From positions 113,537,552 through 113,601,551 of the forward strand of contig NC_073313.1 in assembly GCF_027595985.1 (NCBI RefSeq): a DNA stretch of 64,000 nt, given 5' to 3'. Below the pieces are notes generated by a model, which was not told the DNA's origin, did no database searches, and saw only the letters and a list, made by a program, of their open reading frames with translations. How positions within the stretch are numbered: position 1 is the first letter of the stretch; each line of letters starts with the position of its first letter. The position numbers and the translations under genes are program-made. Of this stretch, positions 21,477 to 33,500 are shown one piece after another. The stretch comes from Sorex araneus (taxonomy: Eukaryota > Chordata > Mammalia > Eulipotyphla > Soricidae).

Positions 21477-23647
21477 AATTTTTTTTTAATTTTATTGACT
21501 CACTGTGAGATATTTACAAGCTTTCATGTTTGGGTTACAATCACACAATGATAAAACAACTATCCATCCACCAGTGCACATTCCCCACCACCAATATCCC
21601 AGATATAGCCCCCATTTTTCACCTTCACCCTGCCTCCATGGCAGACAATATTCCCAGTACTCTCTCTCTACTCTTGGGCATTATGGTTTGCAACACAGAC
21701 ACTGAGAGGTCATCATGTTTGGAAATCATGTTTGGTCCATTATCTACTTTTGGCATGCATCAACCATTCCGACTGGTTCCTCCAGCAATCATTTTCTTAG
21801 TGATCCCTTCTCTATTCCATCTGACTTCTCCCCTTTGCTCATGAAGCAGTCTTCTAGCTATGGGGCAATCCTCCTAGCCCTTATATCTACTGTCCTTGGG
21901 TGTCAGTGTCATGTGATGTTATTTTTTACTCCACAAATGAGTGCAGTCCTTCTATGACTGTCCCTCTCTTTCTGACTCATTTCACTTAGCATGATACTCT
22001 CCTTGTCTATCCATTTATAAGCAAATTTTATGACTTCATCTCTCCTAACAGCTGCATAGTATTCCATTGTGTAGATGTACCAAAGTTTCTTTAACCAGTC
22101 ATGTGTTTTAGGGAACTCGGGTTGTTTCCAGATTTTGGCTATTGTGAGCAGTGTTGCAATGAAAATATAGGTTCAGATGTCATTTCTACTGTGCTTGTTT
22201 GCATTCTTGGGATGTATTCCCAGAAGTGGTATTGCGGAGTCATGTGAAAGTTCAATTTCTAGTTTTTGAAGGACTGTTCATATTGTTTTCCAGAAAGGCT
22301 GGACCAGTTGGCATTCCCACCAACAATGAAAGAGTGTCCCTTTCTCCCCACATCCATGCCAGACTGGTTGCTTTTGTTCTTTTGAATGTGTGTGTGACAG
22401 TCAGTATCTGTGCTGTGAGATGATATCTCATTGTTGTTTTGATTTGCGCCTCCCTGATGACTAGCTATGTGGAGCATTTTTTCATGTGCCTTTGACCATT
22501 TGTATTTCTTTTTTGAGGAAACTTCTGTTCATTTCTTCTCCCCATTTTTTTGATGGGGGTGGAGGTTTTTTTTTATACAATTCTACTAGTGTCTTCTACA
22601 TCCTAGACATTAATCCCTTATCAGATGGGTATTGGGTTAATATTCTTTCCCATTCTGTGGGCTCTTTCTGTATTTTGGTCACTGTTTCTTTTGAAGGACA
22701 GATGTAGTCCCATTTGTTTATGTTTGCTTCCACTTGCATGGTTAGTGCTGTTTCATCCTTAAAGATGCTTTTAACTTTAATGTCATGGAGAGTTCTGACT
22801 ACATTTTCCTCTCTGTACCTTATAGAGTCATGTCTGAAATTGAGGTCTTTAATCCACTTTGATATGACTTTTGTGCCTGGTATTAGACACAGGTCAGAGT
22901 TCATTTTTTTTGGAGGTAGCTATCCAGTTTTCCCAGCACCACTTGTTGAAGGGGCTTTCCTTGTTCCACTTCACATTTCTTGCTCCTATATCAAAGATTA
23001 ATTGGCCATGTATTTTGGGATCTGTGATAGGATATTCAACTCTGTTCTATTGGTCTACAGGTCTGTTTCTAGCCCAATACCATGCTGTTTTAATTACTAC
23101 TGCTTTGTAGTAGAGTTTAAAATTGGGGAAGGTGATGCCACCCATCTTCTTTTTCCCAAGGATTGCTTTAGCTATTTGTGGGGGTTTATTGTTTCATATG
23201 AATTTCAGGAGTGTTTTGTCTATTTCTTAGAAAAATGTCATGGGTATCCTGATAGGGACCGCATTTAATTTTTATAGTGCTTTGGGCAGTATTTCCATTT
23301 TGATAATGTTAATTCTCCCTATCCATGAGCAGAGGACATGTCTCCATTTCCTAGTGTCCTCTTTTATTTCTTGAAGTAGTGTTTTGTAATTTTCCTTGTA
23401 TAGGTTCTTCACCTCTTGGTTAAGCTGATTCCAAGGTACTTGATTTTCTGAGGTACTATTGTGAACGGTATTTTTTGATTAATGTCTCTTCCTTCTCTTT
23501 CAATATTTGTATATAAGAGAGCCATGGACTTTTTGGTGTTGATTTTGTAGCCTGCCACTTTACTATATCAAGTCATTGTTTCTAGGAGCTTTTCTGTAGA
23601 GACTTTAGGGTTTTCTAAGTATAGTATCATATCGTCTGCAAATAGCA
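21477..23647 (-). mobile_element. L1-b: 5'-truncated L1 nested in L1-a
   Basis: It starts with a T-run and 3' UTR ('attgactcactgtgagatatttacaagctttcatg') and reaches back to the RT FADD region ('cgtctgcaaatag'). The target duplication is gcaccattt at 21468-21476 and 23648-23656. ORF2 is broken by many stops. The 3' UTR is of the same type as at 41276-41722 and 5728-6150, and differs from that of the full-length L1, so it represents another L1 subfamily. Confidence 0.88.
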
Positions 23648-23692
23648 GCACCATTTGTTAAAGAGGCTTTCCTTGTTCCACTTCACATTTCT

Positions 23693-24861
23693 TTTTTTCA
23701 TTTTTTAAATTTATATATTTTTTATTGAATCACCATGTGGAAAATTACAAAACTTTCAGGCTTAAGTCTCAGTTATACAATGCTCAAACAACCATCCTTC
23801 ACGGGTGCACATATTCTACCACCAAGATACCCCAACCATACCTCCCACTCCCCCACCCCCTCTACCCCGCTTGTGTAACTGATAAATTTCACTTCAGTTT
23901 CTCTTTACTTTAGTTGCATTCAATATTTCTTGTTCCCTCTTGATGAGGAAAGGAGGGGCTCTGCTTGTGCTAAACTTCCCTTATTCACTGACAGCTTTTA
24001 TAGTGTCAAACTAAGCTAATGGATATTTTGCATGAGTGTTTGAGATGGCTAAAGTGATTTTCAAAGAAATAGACAGTAACTATTATACTGAGGTAACAAA
24101 GAATAACCGTGGCCGCGTTAGAGGCCAACGCTCCGACAGGAGGCCACGCCCACTTTGAGACCACGCCCCAAAGATACAGGCCACGCCCCCAGTGTCTCCC
24201 TGTTAGAGAGCCAGGCGGGATGCGCAGGACACCGGGTGGGGCAGCTGCAGGATGTCGGGGACCCTGTTCGACGGGAAGCGGGGGACGGGAGGGCGTGGCC
24301 GAGAGTCAGTGACGGTACCTGGGTGCGCAGGCCGCAGTTAGCCAGATCGGGAGACAGGACGCGCAGGACACGGGGCGGGGCAGCTGCAGGATGTCGGGGA
24401 CCCCGTTCTACATTCAATATTTCAACAAAAAACTCACTGTTATTGTTTGGAGTTTCCCCCCTAGAATCAGACCTGCTGAAAAGGAAGCATTTGATAATTT
24501 GTTTTCCATTACTGAGAATGAGAGATATTGATTTGGATATGGTTTTGGATTTCTGTATTTTAGTATCTAAGCCCAGGGTAATTTCTGCCAGAAATTGTAT
24601 CTTTGCAAGCTTGTACCTCTTATTAGTGGTCCTCATAAGATGGCGGTAGCCATGCCCTTCCCCTGGCAAGGAAAAGGCGAGAGAGAAAACCTTTCCCCTC
24701 CTGGGCAGGCATGGGGCTGTGGCTTAGTTCACAGTCTAGAGGCATTTCTGCAAGAAGCTACTGGTACCAAAAGTAGTTTAGCTGGCCTCTGGAATCATGC
24801 TCGTGCAGCTTCGGAGAGGCCACACATGTGTGGCCGCTGGGGTTACATCTCAGCAGAGAGC
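23693..24861 (-). mobile_element. Composite non-autonomous retroposon (copy 1), nested in L1-a
   Basis: It is flanked by the 16-bp duplication tccacttcacatttct (23677-23692 and 24862-24877). The 3' end on the minus strand is an L1-like tail with terminal 'gattcaataaaaa', and the 5' portion is GC-rich with the landmark 'ggcctctggaatca' shared with 62246-63382. It has no L1 coding region. Relatives are 44396-45673 and 62246-63382. An L1 5' UTR piece (23930-24410) lies inside it with its own duplication. Confidence 0.75.
23930..24410 (-). mobile_element. L1 5' UTR fragment inserted in the composite retroposon
   Basis: It is collinear with the 5' UTR of the intact L1 (compare 60120-60600): 'gacagcttttatagtgtc', 'ctaagctaatgg', 'gaggccacgcccac', and two ~140 bp GC-rich monomer copies. 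The flanks repeat cattcaatatttc at 23917-23929 and 24411-24423. There is no poly-A and no ORF sequence, so only the promoter-bearing part of an L1 was inserted. Confidence 0.75.
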
Positions 24862-27800
24862 TCCACTTCACATTTCTTGCTCCCTTATCAAAGATTAAAT
24901 GACAATATATTTGAAGGTGTGTGTAACGATATTCCACCCTGTTCCATTGATCTGTGGCTTTGCCTTTTTCCAGTGCCATGCTATTTTAATTGTTACGGCT
25001 TTGTAAGTAGAGGAAAAGTGCAAATATTCTACCACTTTTGAGGTTGGGGAAGGTGATGCCTCCCATACTATTTTTCCAAAGAATTGCTTTAGTTATTTGT
25101 GGGGGCTTATTCTTCCATATGAATTTCAGGTGTATTTGATTCGTTTCTTTGAAGAATGTCATGGGTATCCTTATAGGGATCACATTGAATCTGTACAATG
25201 CTTTGGGGAGTATTGCCATTTTGACAATGTTAATTTTCCCAATCCATGAACAGGGAGATGTTTCCATTTCCTTGTGTCCACTTATCTTCTGAAGTAGCGT
25301 TTTGTATTTCTCTTTGTACAGTTTCTTTACCTCCTTATTTAAGCTGATTCGAGGTACTTGATTTTCTGGGGCATGATTGTGAACGGGACTGGTTTTTTTT
25401 ATGTCACTTTCTTCTCTCTCATTACTTGCATATAGGAAAGCCATGGACTTTTGGGTATTGATTTTATAGCCTGCGACTTTACTATACAAGTCTATTGTTT
25501 CTCAGAGTTTCTTGGTAGAGGATTTAGGGTTCTCTAAATAGTGTATCATATCATCTGCGAATACTGAGAGTTTGATTTCTTCCTTTCCTACCTGAATGCC
25601 CTTAATATCTTTTTCTTGCTTAATCACTATTGCAAGTACTTCCAGTACTATATTGAACAGAAGTGGTGAGAGTGGCCATCCTTGTCTCATCCCTGATCTT
25701 ACAGGGAAGGCTTTTTGTTTTTCCCCATTGAGGATGTTGCTTGGCATAGGCTTGTGGTAGATGGCTTTGACTATATTGAGGAAAGTTACTTTGAAACTCA
25801 TTTTGGTGAGAGTTTTCATCATAAATGGGTGCTGGATTTTGTCAAATGCATTATCTGGATCTATTGATATGATTATATTATTTTTATCTTCTCTTTGTTG
25901 ATATGTTGGATTATGTTGACTGATTTCCGAATGTTAAACCATCCTTGCATCCCTGGGATGAATCCCACCTAGTCGTGGTGTATGATCTTTTTGATGAGAT
26001 GTTGAATTCTATTTGCTAATATTTTGTAGAGAATCTTCACATGCGTGTTCATCAAGATATCAGCCTATACTTTTCTTTTTTTGTGGTGTCTTTGTTTCTT
26101 TGTTTGTTTTTGGTATTAGTGAGATATGAGCCTCATAGAAACTGTTTGGGAAAGTTTATTTTTCTTCAATTTCCTGGAAAAGCTTGAGAAGAATTGGCAA
26201 TAGGTCCTTTTTAAATGTTTGGAAAAATTTGCTAATGAATCCATCTGAACTTGAGCATTTGATTTTGGGAAGACTTTTGACTACAGTTTCAATTTCTTTG
26301 ATATTAATTGGTCTACTCAGGTATTCCAGATCTTCTTGATTCAGCCTTGGGAGATTAAAGGAATCCAGTAATTTTTCCATTTCCTCTAGGTTTTCTTGTT
26401 TCATGGCACACAGTCTTTCAAAGTATTCTCTGATGATGTTTTGAATTTCTTTGCTTTTTGTTATGATGTCCCCCTTTTCATTTCTGATTCAATTTATTAG
26501 TGTTCTCTCTCTTTCTTTGTGAGTCTTGCTAGTGGTTAATCAACCTTGTTTATTTTCTCGAAGAACCAGCTCTTGGTTTCATTGATCTTTCGGATTGTTT
26601 TTTGAGTTTCCATGTCTCCAATTTCTGCTCTAAGTTTTATTATCACTTTCCTTCTTCCTGGCTTGGGCTCCTTTTATTGGTCCTTTTATAAGATCTTTTT
26701 TAAAAAATTATTTTTTTTAATTAGTGAGTCACCGTGAGGGTACAGTTACAAATGTACCCATCTTTGTGCTTGTGTTTCCCTCATACAATGTTCAAGAACC
26801 CATCCCTCCACCAGTGTCCATTTTCCACCACCAATGAATTCAGTATCCCTCCCACCCTCCAATCCCGTCCCCTCACACCCCACCCCGCCTCTATGGCAGG
26901 GTATTTCATTTTGTTCTCTCTCTACTTCTGGGTGTTGTGGTTTGCGATAGGGTTATTGAGTGGCCATCGTGTTCACTCTCTAGTCTACTTTCAGCACACA
27001 TCTCCCTTCCCGCGCGGGATCTCCAACCACATTTTACTAGGTGTTTCCTTCTCTATCCGGGCTGACTTACACCCAGCATGTGAGGCCAGCTACCAAGCCA
27101 TGGAGCCAACCTCCTTGTACTATATACTACTATTCTTGGGTGTTAGTCTCCTACTATGTGTTTTTATATTCCACAGATGAGTGCAATCTTTCTATGTCCC
27201 TCTCTTTCTGACTCATTTCACTTAGCGTGATACATTCTATGTTGATCCACTTATATACAAATTTCATGACTTCATTTTTTCTAACAACTGCATAGTGTTC
27301 CATTGTGTAGATGTACCAAAGTTTCTTTAACCAGTCATCTGTTCTTGGGCTCTCAGGTTTTTTCCAGATTCTGGCTATTGTAAACAGTACAGCGATGAAC
27401 ATATAAATGCAGATGTCATTTCTACTATACTTTTTTGAATCACTGGGATATATTCCCAGAAAAGGTATTGCTGGATCAAATGGAAGCTCAATTTCTAACT
27501 TTTTGATAAGCGTCCATATTGTTTTCCAAAAGGGCTGAACCAGTCGGCATTCCCACCAGCAGTGTAGAAGGGTCCCTTTCTCCCCACATCCTCTCTAACA
27601 GTGATTGCTTTTGTTCTTTTGGATGTGTACTATTCTCTGTGGTATGAGGTGGTATCTCATTGTTGTTTTGATCTGCATCTCCCTGATGATTAGTGATGCA
27701 GAGCATTTTTTCATGTGCTTTTGGCCATTCGTTTCTCTTCCTTAGAAAAGTTTATGTTCATTTCTTCGCTCCATTTTCTGATGGGGTTAGATAAATTCTT

Positions 27801-28621
27801 CTTGTAGATTTCAACCAGTGCTTTATATCCTCTTGATATCAACCCCTTATCAGATGGGTATTGGGTGAATATCATTTCCCATTCTGTAAATTGTCTTTGT
27901 ATTTTAGTCCCTGTATCTTTTGCGGTGCAGAAGCTTCTTAGTTTAATATAGTCCCATTTGTTTATCTCTGTTTCCACTTGTTTGGTCAGTTGTGTGTCAT
28001 CTTTGAAGATACCTGTAGCTTCAATGTCGTGGAGGGTTTTGCAACCTTGTCTTCGATGTACCTTATAGATTGTGTTCTCATGTTGAGGTCTTTAATCCAT
28101 TTTGATCTGATTTTTTTACATGGTGTCAGGTCGAGATCTAAGCCCGTTCTTTTGCATGTGGTTGTCCAGTTTTGCCAGCACCATTTGTTAAAGAGGCTTT
28201 CCTTGCTCCACTTCACATTTCTTGCTCCCTTATCAAAGATTAGATGATCATACATTTGGGGTTGTGTGTAGGGATATTCCACCCTGTTCCACTGATCTGT
28301 GGCTTGCCTTTGTTCCAGTACTATGCTGTTTTAATTGTTACGTTTGGAAGTAAAGTTTAAGGTTTGGGAGGGTGATGCCTCCCATCATCTTTTTCCCAAG
28401 AATTGTTTTAGCTATCCGTGGGCATTTGTTGTTCCATAAGAATTTCAGGATTGCTTTGTGGAGAGCCTCTGAGGGACCGTGTTTCGTGGACACCTATTTC
28501 TTGTTAATTGCACCGTGCTTCTAAAACCACTCCTAATAAGGAAACAGGATGTCCTGTCACGCCCACAAGGTGTAACTAGCCTATGAGCTGCAGACACTTG
28601 GGCGTAAACAAGCAGCGAGAG

Positions 28622-28630
28622 GTATATAAG
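28622..28630 (+). promoter_or_regulatory. TATA box of the solo LTR
   Basis: 'gtatataag' lies in the middle of the LTR, about 190 bases before the polyadenylation signal. This is the expected U3 position, with the predicted start site about 25-30 bases downstream. The LTR could act as a plus-strand promoter. Confidence 0.7.
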
Positions 28631-28715
28631 GGGGGAAGCTGCCTAGCTAGTCGGTTCCCCCTCGTTTGTTCGTCCTTCGTTCGTCCTCCTCGTTTCTCCT
28701 CTTTACCGTTCCTCT

Positions 28716-28826
28716 TCATCTTCCCCAATGCATGGGAAGGTCCCTGAATAATTCATCTTCCCCAATGCATGGGAAGGTCCCTGAGTAGTTCATCTTCCCC
28801 AGTGCATGGGAAGGTCCCTGAATAAA
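28716..28826 (+). repeat. Three 37-bp tandem units inside the LTR
   Basis: Units start at 28716, 28753 and 28790 and each begins 'tcatcttcccca'. They differ at only a few positions, and the last runs into the AATAAA signal. This is a minisatellite in the R/U5-proximal part of the LTR. Confidence 0.92.
28821..28826 (+). terminator. Polyadenylation signal of the solo LTR
   Basis: AATAAA directly follows the third 37-bp unit, 60 bases before the LTR end, as expected for an R-region signal. Confidence 0.7.
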
Positions 28827-31329
28827 TCGCTGCAAGAAGAATCTCCGGGTTGCATGTTTCTTCGCTGGTCGAAGCGGCGCGCGACATTGCTTGATCCATT
28901 TCTTGGAAGAATTTCATGGGTATTTTTATAGGGATCACGTTGAATCTGTATAATGCTTTGGGGAGTATTGCCATTTTGACAATGTTGATTTTCTCTATCC
29001 ATGAGCAGGGGATATGTTTCCATTTCCTCATGTCCTCTTTTATTTCATGAAGTAGCGTTTTGTAGTTTTCTTTGTAGAGGTCCTTTACTTCTTTAGTTAA
29101 GCTGATAACAAGGTACTTGATTTTCTGGGGCACGATTGTGAATGGGATTGCTTTTTTCATGTCCCTCTCCTCTGTCTCATTGTTTGCAGATAGGAAGGCC
29201 ATGGATTTTGGGTATTGATTTTATAGCCTGCGACTTTACTGTACAAGTCTATTGTTTCTAAGAGTTTCTTAGTAGAGGTTTTAGTCTTCTCTAGATGTAG
29301 TATCATATAGTCTGCGAATAGTGAGAGTTTGATTTCTTCTTTTCATACCTGGATGCCCTTAATATCTTTTTCTTGCCTAACAGCTATTGCAAGTACTTCC
29401 AGTACTATATTAAACAGCAGTGATGGGAGTGGTCATCCTTGTTTTGTCCCTGATCTTAGAGGAAAGGCCCTCATCTTTTCCCCATTGAGGATAATATTTG
29501 CCATAGGTTTGTGGTAGATGGCTTTGACTATCTTGAGGAAAGTTTCTCTAAAACCCATTTTGGTGGGAGTTTTCATCCTGAACGGATGTTGGATCTTGTC
29601 AAATGCTTTCTCTGCATCTATTGATATGATCATATAGTTTTTATCTTTACTTTTGTTGATATGATGGATTATGTTGATTAATTTCTGAATATTAAACCAT
29701 CCTTGCATCCCCGGAATGAATCCCACTTGGTTATGGTGTATGATCTTTTTGATGAGTTTTTGGATTCCAGTTGCTAATATTTTGTTGAGGATCTTCGCAT
29801 CGGTATTAGGGATATTGGTCTATAGTTTCTTTTTTGTGATGTCTTTGTTTGCTTTGGTATTAGGGAGATTGTGCCTCATAGAAACTGGGAGAGTTCCTGT
29901 GTTTTCAATTTCCTGGAAAAGCTTGAGGAGAACTGGCAACAGGTCTTACTTAAATGTTTGGAAGAATTCACCATTGAATCCGTCTGAAACTGGAATCAAG
30001 GAATTCATCCATTTCTTTTAGGTTCTCTTGTTTCATGGCATACAAATTTTCAAAGTTGTCTCTGATGACCTTTTTAATCTCCTTAGTTTCTGATGTGATG
30101 TCCCCCTTTTCATTTCTGATTCGGTTTATTAGGTTTCTCTCTCTCTCTTTCTTTGTGAGTCTTGCTAGCGGTTTATCAATCTTGTTTATTTTCTCAGAGA
30201 ACCAGCTCTTGGTTTCATTGACCTTTTGGATTGTTTTCTGGGTTTCCATGTCATTAATTTCTGCTCTAATTTTTATTATTTCTTTTTTTTGGTCAGGTTT
30301 GAGTTCCTTTTTCTGGTCCTTTTGTAAGACGTTGAGCTGTGAAGTCATGCTACCTATGTAGGTCCTTTCTTCCTTCCTAAGGAATGCTTGCAGAGCTATA
30401 AATTTTCCCCTTAACACGGCTTTAACTATATCCCATAGGTCTTGGTAGCGCGTGTCTTCATTCTTGTTTGTTTCGAGGTATCTCTTGATTTCTTCCTTTA
30501 TTTCCTTCCTGACCCACTCATGTTCAACACCAAGATGTTTAATTTCCAGGTGTTTGCTTTGGTTCTCCTTGTGTGTGTGATTAGCGTCTATCTTCAGTGC
30601 ATCATGGTCTGAGAAGATAGTTGATACAATTTCTATTTTTCTGATTTTATTGAGGTATGTTTTGTGGCCCAGTACATGTTCTATTTTGGAAAATGTTCCA
30701 TGTGTACTGGAAAAGAATGTGTATTCTTTTTTTTTGGGGTTTAAAGCCCTGTATAGGTCTATTATGCCTCTCTCTTCCATTTCTTCTTTCAGATTCAGTG
30801 TTTCCTTGCTGAGTTTTGTTCTTGTCAATCTATCCAGAGGTGATAAGGCGGTGTTGAAGTCTCCAACTATTATTGTGCTGCTAGGGATGTCATCTTTAAA
30901 GTCTGTTAAGATTTGGTTTAAGTATTTTGCCGGTCGTTCATTAGGTGTATATATGTTTAAGATTGTGATTTCTTCCTCTTGTACATATACCTTGATAAAT
31001 AGAAAATGACCTTCACTGTCCATTCAAATCTTTTTCAACCTGAAATCTATGTTGTTGGATACTAGTATGGCCACCCCAGCTTTTTTGAGGGAGTTATTTG
31101 CCTGCAGTATTGTTTTCCATCCTTTGACTTTGAGTCTGTGTTTGTTCTGATTGTTCAGGTGTGTTTCTTGCAGGCAGCAGAATGTTAGGTTTAGTTTCCG
31201 GATCCATTTTGCCACTCTGTGTCTCTTAATTGGTGCATTTAGGCCATTGACATTGAGAGAGATTATTGTGATGGGGTTTTGTGTCATCTTCCTTTGGGGT
31301 TTTTTGTTCTTGTGGGGTTCTTCCTTGTC

Positions 31330-32278
31330 TTACAATAGCCCCCTTAGTCCTTCTTTTAAGTTTGGTTTTGAGTCTATGAAGTCCCTGAGCTGTTGTTTAT
31401 CCGAGAAATAGTGTATGGTTCCTTCGAGTTTGAGTGAGAGTTTAGCCGGATAAAGTATTCTTGGTGAGGCGTTCATTTCATTGAGTTTTTTCACTATGTC
31501 GCACCATTGTCTTCGGGATCAGAGGGTTTCCTCTGATAGGTTGGCTGTAAATCTAAAGGGAGCTCCTTTGTATGTGATGTCCTTCTTTGACCTTGCTGCT
31601 TGCAGTTTTGTGTCTCTATCCACAGCATCCATCATTCTGACTATGATGTGCCTTGGAGTCTTTTTATTCGTGTCTGTTTTTGCTGGTACTCTTCGGACTT
31701 CTTGGATCTGAATACCTGCCTTCTCCTGCTCTGAGAATTTCTTAGCAATGGTGTCTTTCCCTGTGTTTTTTTCATTGGGGTTACTTCCCTGTGCTTCTGG
31801 TACTCCAGTGATTCTTATGTTGTTCCTCTTGAGGTCATCCCCTAGGACTCTGATTCGCTTTAGAGACATTTTGAGGTCTTTTGCCAATATTTGTTGTTGT
31901 CTGTAAGCTTTGTGTAGCTCATCTTCAAGCTCACTGATTCTGTCTTCGGCTGTAGCCATTCTTCTGTTGAGGGCTCCTACTGATATTTTTAATTCATCTA
32001 CTGATTCCTTTATTTGTGTGACTTCTATTCGTAGCTTTGAAATTTCTGCTCTCATTTCTTCCTGCATTTTCTTGGTGGACCGATCCAATGCTTCATTTAT
32101 ATCCTGCCTTAATTTATTGGATGTCTGTTCCATGCTTGCTTGGAGTACATTGACTCTTCTCAAGATTTCCTCTCTGAATTCTTTTTCTGAAAGGTTGTAT
32201 ATGTGGGTAGCCTGTTGAGGTTTCTGGAATCTTTCCTTCATCCTCTCTTCGTGGAGGGGACTTTCGCTCCTTCTTCAT
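31330..32278 (-). pseudogene. L1-c ORF1 pseudogene
   Basis: This is a homologue of the L1 RNA-binding chaperone ORF1p. The coiled-coil region (LRQDINEALDRSTKKMQEE..), RRM part (NNIRITGVPE) and C-terminal part are recognisable. A frameshift lies between the ATG at 32278 and about 32240, and a nonsense codon after SEETL (31519) removes the C-terminal domain. Compare 59113-60063, which is intact. Confidence 0.85.
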
Positions 32279-33250
32279 ATTGGTATGGAAGTATAGAGTT
32301 GGAATGTTCTAGTTGTCTATCCCTATTCCCTCTTGCTGTGGGAGGAGGGGGTCTGGTTGTGCTAAATTGATAATGGTAGCCTTGTTCCTATTCTAGAATT
32401 CTTCCTTACTCTCAAGCATTCATCCTGATTTATGTAGGGCCTGTAGTGAAGGTTTAAGGCTATGCTCTCCTTGCAAAGTTTCTATTGTTCACGAATAGTT
32501 TTTCTGAAGTTAGAATAAACTAATAGACTATTAACATAGAGTGATTGAGATGGCCAGGTTATTTTTCAAAGAAACAGGTTATACAAATTATGCTTAAAAA
32601 GCAATAATAATTGTGGTTGCTAATGAGGCTGCCGCTCAGGCAGGAGGCCACACCCCCTGAGATATAGGACATGCTCCCAGTAACCACTTGGGACACTGGC
32701 AGTGCTCAGGGTGACTGATTACCTGCAGGACAGGGGCGGCGCATTTGGGGAGTGAGCAGAGAGACGTGGCAACTGGAGGCAGGGTCTGGGGGATCGTGGG
32801 AACCTTTTCTAAGATCTTGAGCTGTAAAGTCAACTTTGTTTATGTTGGACCTTTCTTCTTTCCTGTGAAATGTTTTCAGTGCTATAAATTTTCCCCTTAA
32901 CATGGCTTTAGCTGTGTCCCACAGGTGCTGTTAGCTCATGTCTTCATTCTCATTTGTTTCCAGGTACCTTTTGATTTCTTCCTTGATTTCACTCCTGACC
33001 CACTCGTTGTTCAACATTAAGTGTTTTAATTTCCAGGTGTTTGATTTTGTTTTCTGGATCTGTGTGTTATTAACTTATATCTTCAGTGCATCGTGGTCTG
33101 AAAAAAGACTTGATACATTTCCTATCTTCCTGATTCTGTTGAGGTATATTTGTGGGCCAGTATGTGGTCTATTCTGGACAATGTTCTGTGTGCATTAGAA
33201 AAGAATGTGTATTCTTTTTGGAGGGATATAAAGTCCTGTATAGGTCTATT

Positions 33251-33500
33251 GCACTGTTTGTAGTGCTGCCATCCCATTCTTCATTGATTTGCTCACAGGC
33301 ACCAGTAACGTCTCCATTGTGAGACTTGTTTTTGTTCTTTTGGGTATATCGAATACGCCATAAGTAGCTTGTCAGGCTCTGTCGTGCGGGCGAGATACTC
33401 TCGGTAGTTTGTAGGGCTCTCAGAGAGGGGCAGAGAAATCGAACCCGGGTCAGTCGCATGCAAGGCAAATATCCTACCCGCTGTGCTATCACTTCAGTCC
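33251..33500 (-). mobile_element. Long RTE-tailed SINE
   Basis: In antisense order: an RTE-like tail ('ttcattgatttgctcacagg', 'caccagtaacgtctcc'), then the middle module ('gaatacgcca', 'ggctctgtcgtgcgggcgagatac'), then the tRNA-like head with B box ('aatcgaacccgggtc') and 'ctgtgctatcacttcag'. The target duplication is ataggtctMtt at 33240-33250 and 33501-33511. It is the most complete example of a tRNA head joined to an RTE tail in the window. Confidence 0.88.

Larger units (their letters stand above)
28457..28886 (+). mobile_element. Solo LTR of an endogenous retrovirus
   Basis: This 430-bp element starts TG, ends CA, and is flanked by a perfect 6-bp duplication ttgctt (28451-28456 and 28887-28892) within L1-c ORF2. 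It has LTR architecture: a TATA box in 'gtatataag' (28622-28630), a polyadenylation signal AATAAA (28821-28826), and a GC-rich end. A 6-bp duplication fits class II (beta-like) ERVs. No internal retroviral sequence remains, so it is the product of LTR-LTR recombination. Confidence 0.9.
27165..31287 (-). pseudogene. L1-c ORF2 pseudogene
   Basis: It is an L1 ORF2 homologue (endonuclease plus reverse transcriptase). The start region [16 protein letters not shown] is at 31287, and the endonuclease segment with GDFNTALSPLDR is intact down to about 29970. Frames then break repeatedly. RT motif A reads [12 protein letters not shown] near 29620-29640, with the normal catalytic aspartate, useful as a comparator for the intact element. 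The C-terminal cysteine-rich region lies near 27590-27640, and the solo LTR splits the frame at 28457-28886. Not functional. Confidence 0.85.
26698..32802 (-). mobile_element. L1-c: near full-length L1 nested in L1-a (defective)
   Basis: It runs from a 3' UTR starting with 'ttagtgagtcaccgtgagggtac' at about 26710 to a 5' UTR ending near 32802. The target duplication is ccttttMtaagatctt at 26682-26697 and 32803-32818. Without the solo LTR it is about 5.7 kb, close to the intact element (5.84 kb). ORF1 and ORF2 are recognisable but carry frameshifts and stops. The 5' UTR (about 32283-32802) has weaker monomer structure than the intact L1. Confidence 0.9.

Noticed and set aside
24118-24669. 183- and 164-codon frames on opposite strands
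   Set aside because: They cover the GC-rich L1 5' UTR fragment and composite junction, with no recognised protein feature.
28716-28826. Short regularly spaced repeats resembling a CRISPR array
   Set aside because: The units are contiguous, without spacers, and lie within a retroviral LTR in a mammalian genome; it is a minisatellite.
28753-29202. 149-codon minus-strand frame joining L1 ORF2 with LTR sequence
   Set aside because: It is an accidental read-through from L1-c ORF2 into the antisense of the solo LTR; the repeated 'FPMHWGR'-like end is only the 37-bp minisatellite read backwards.
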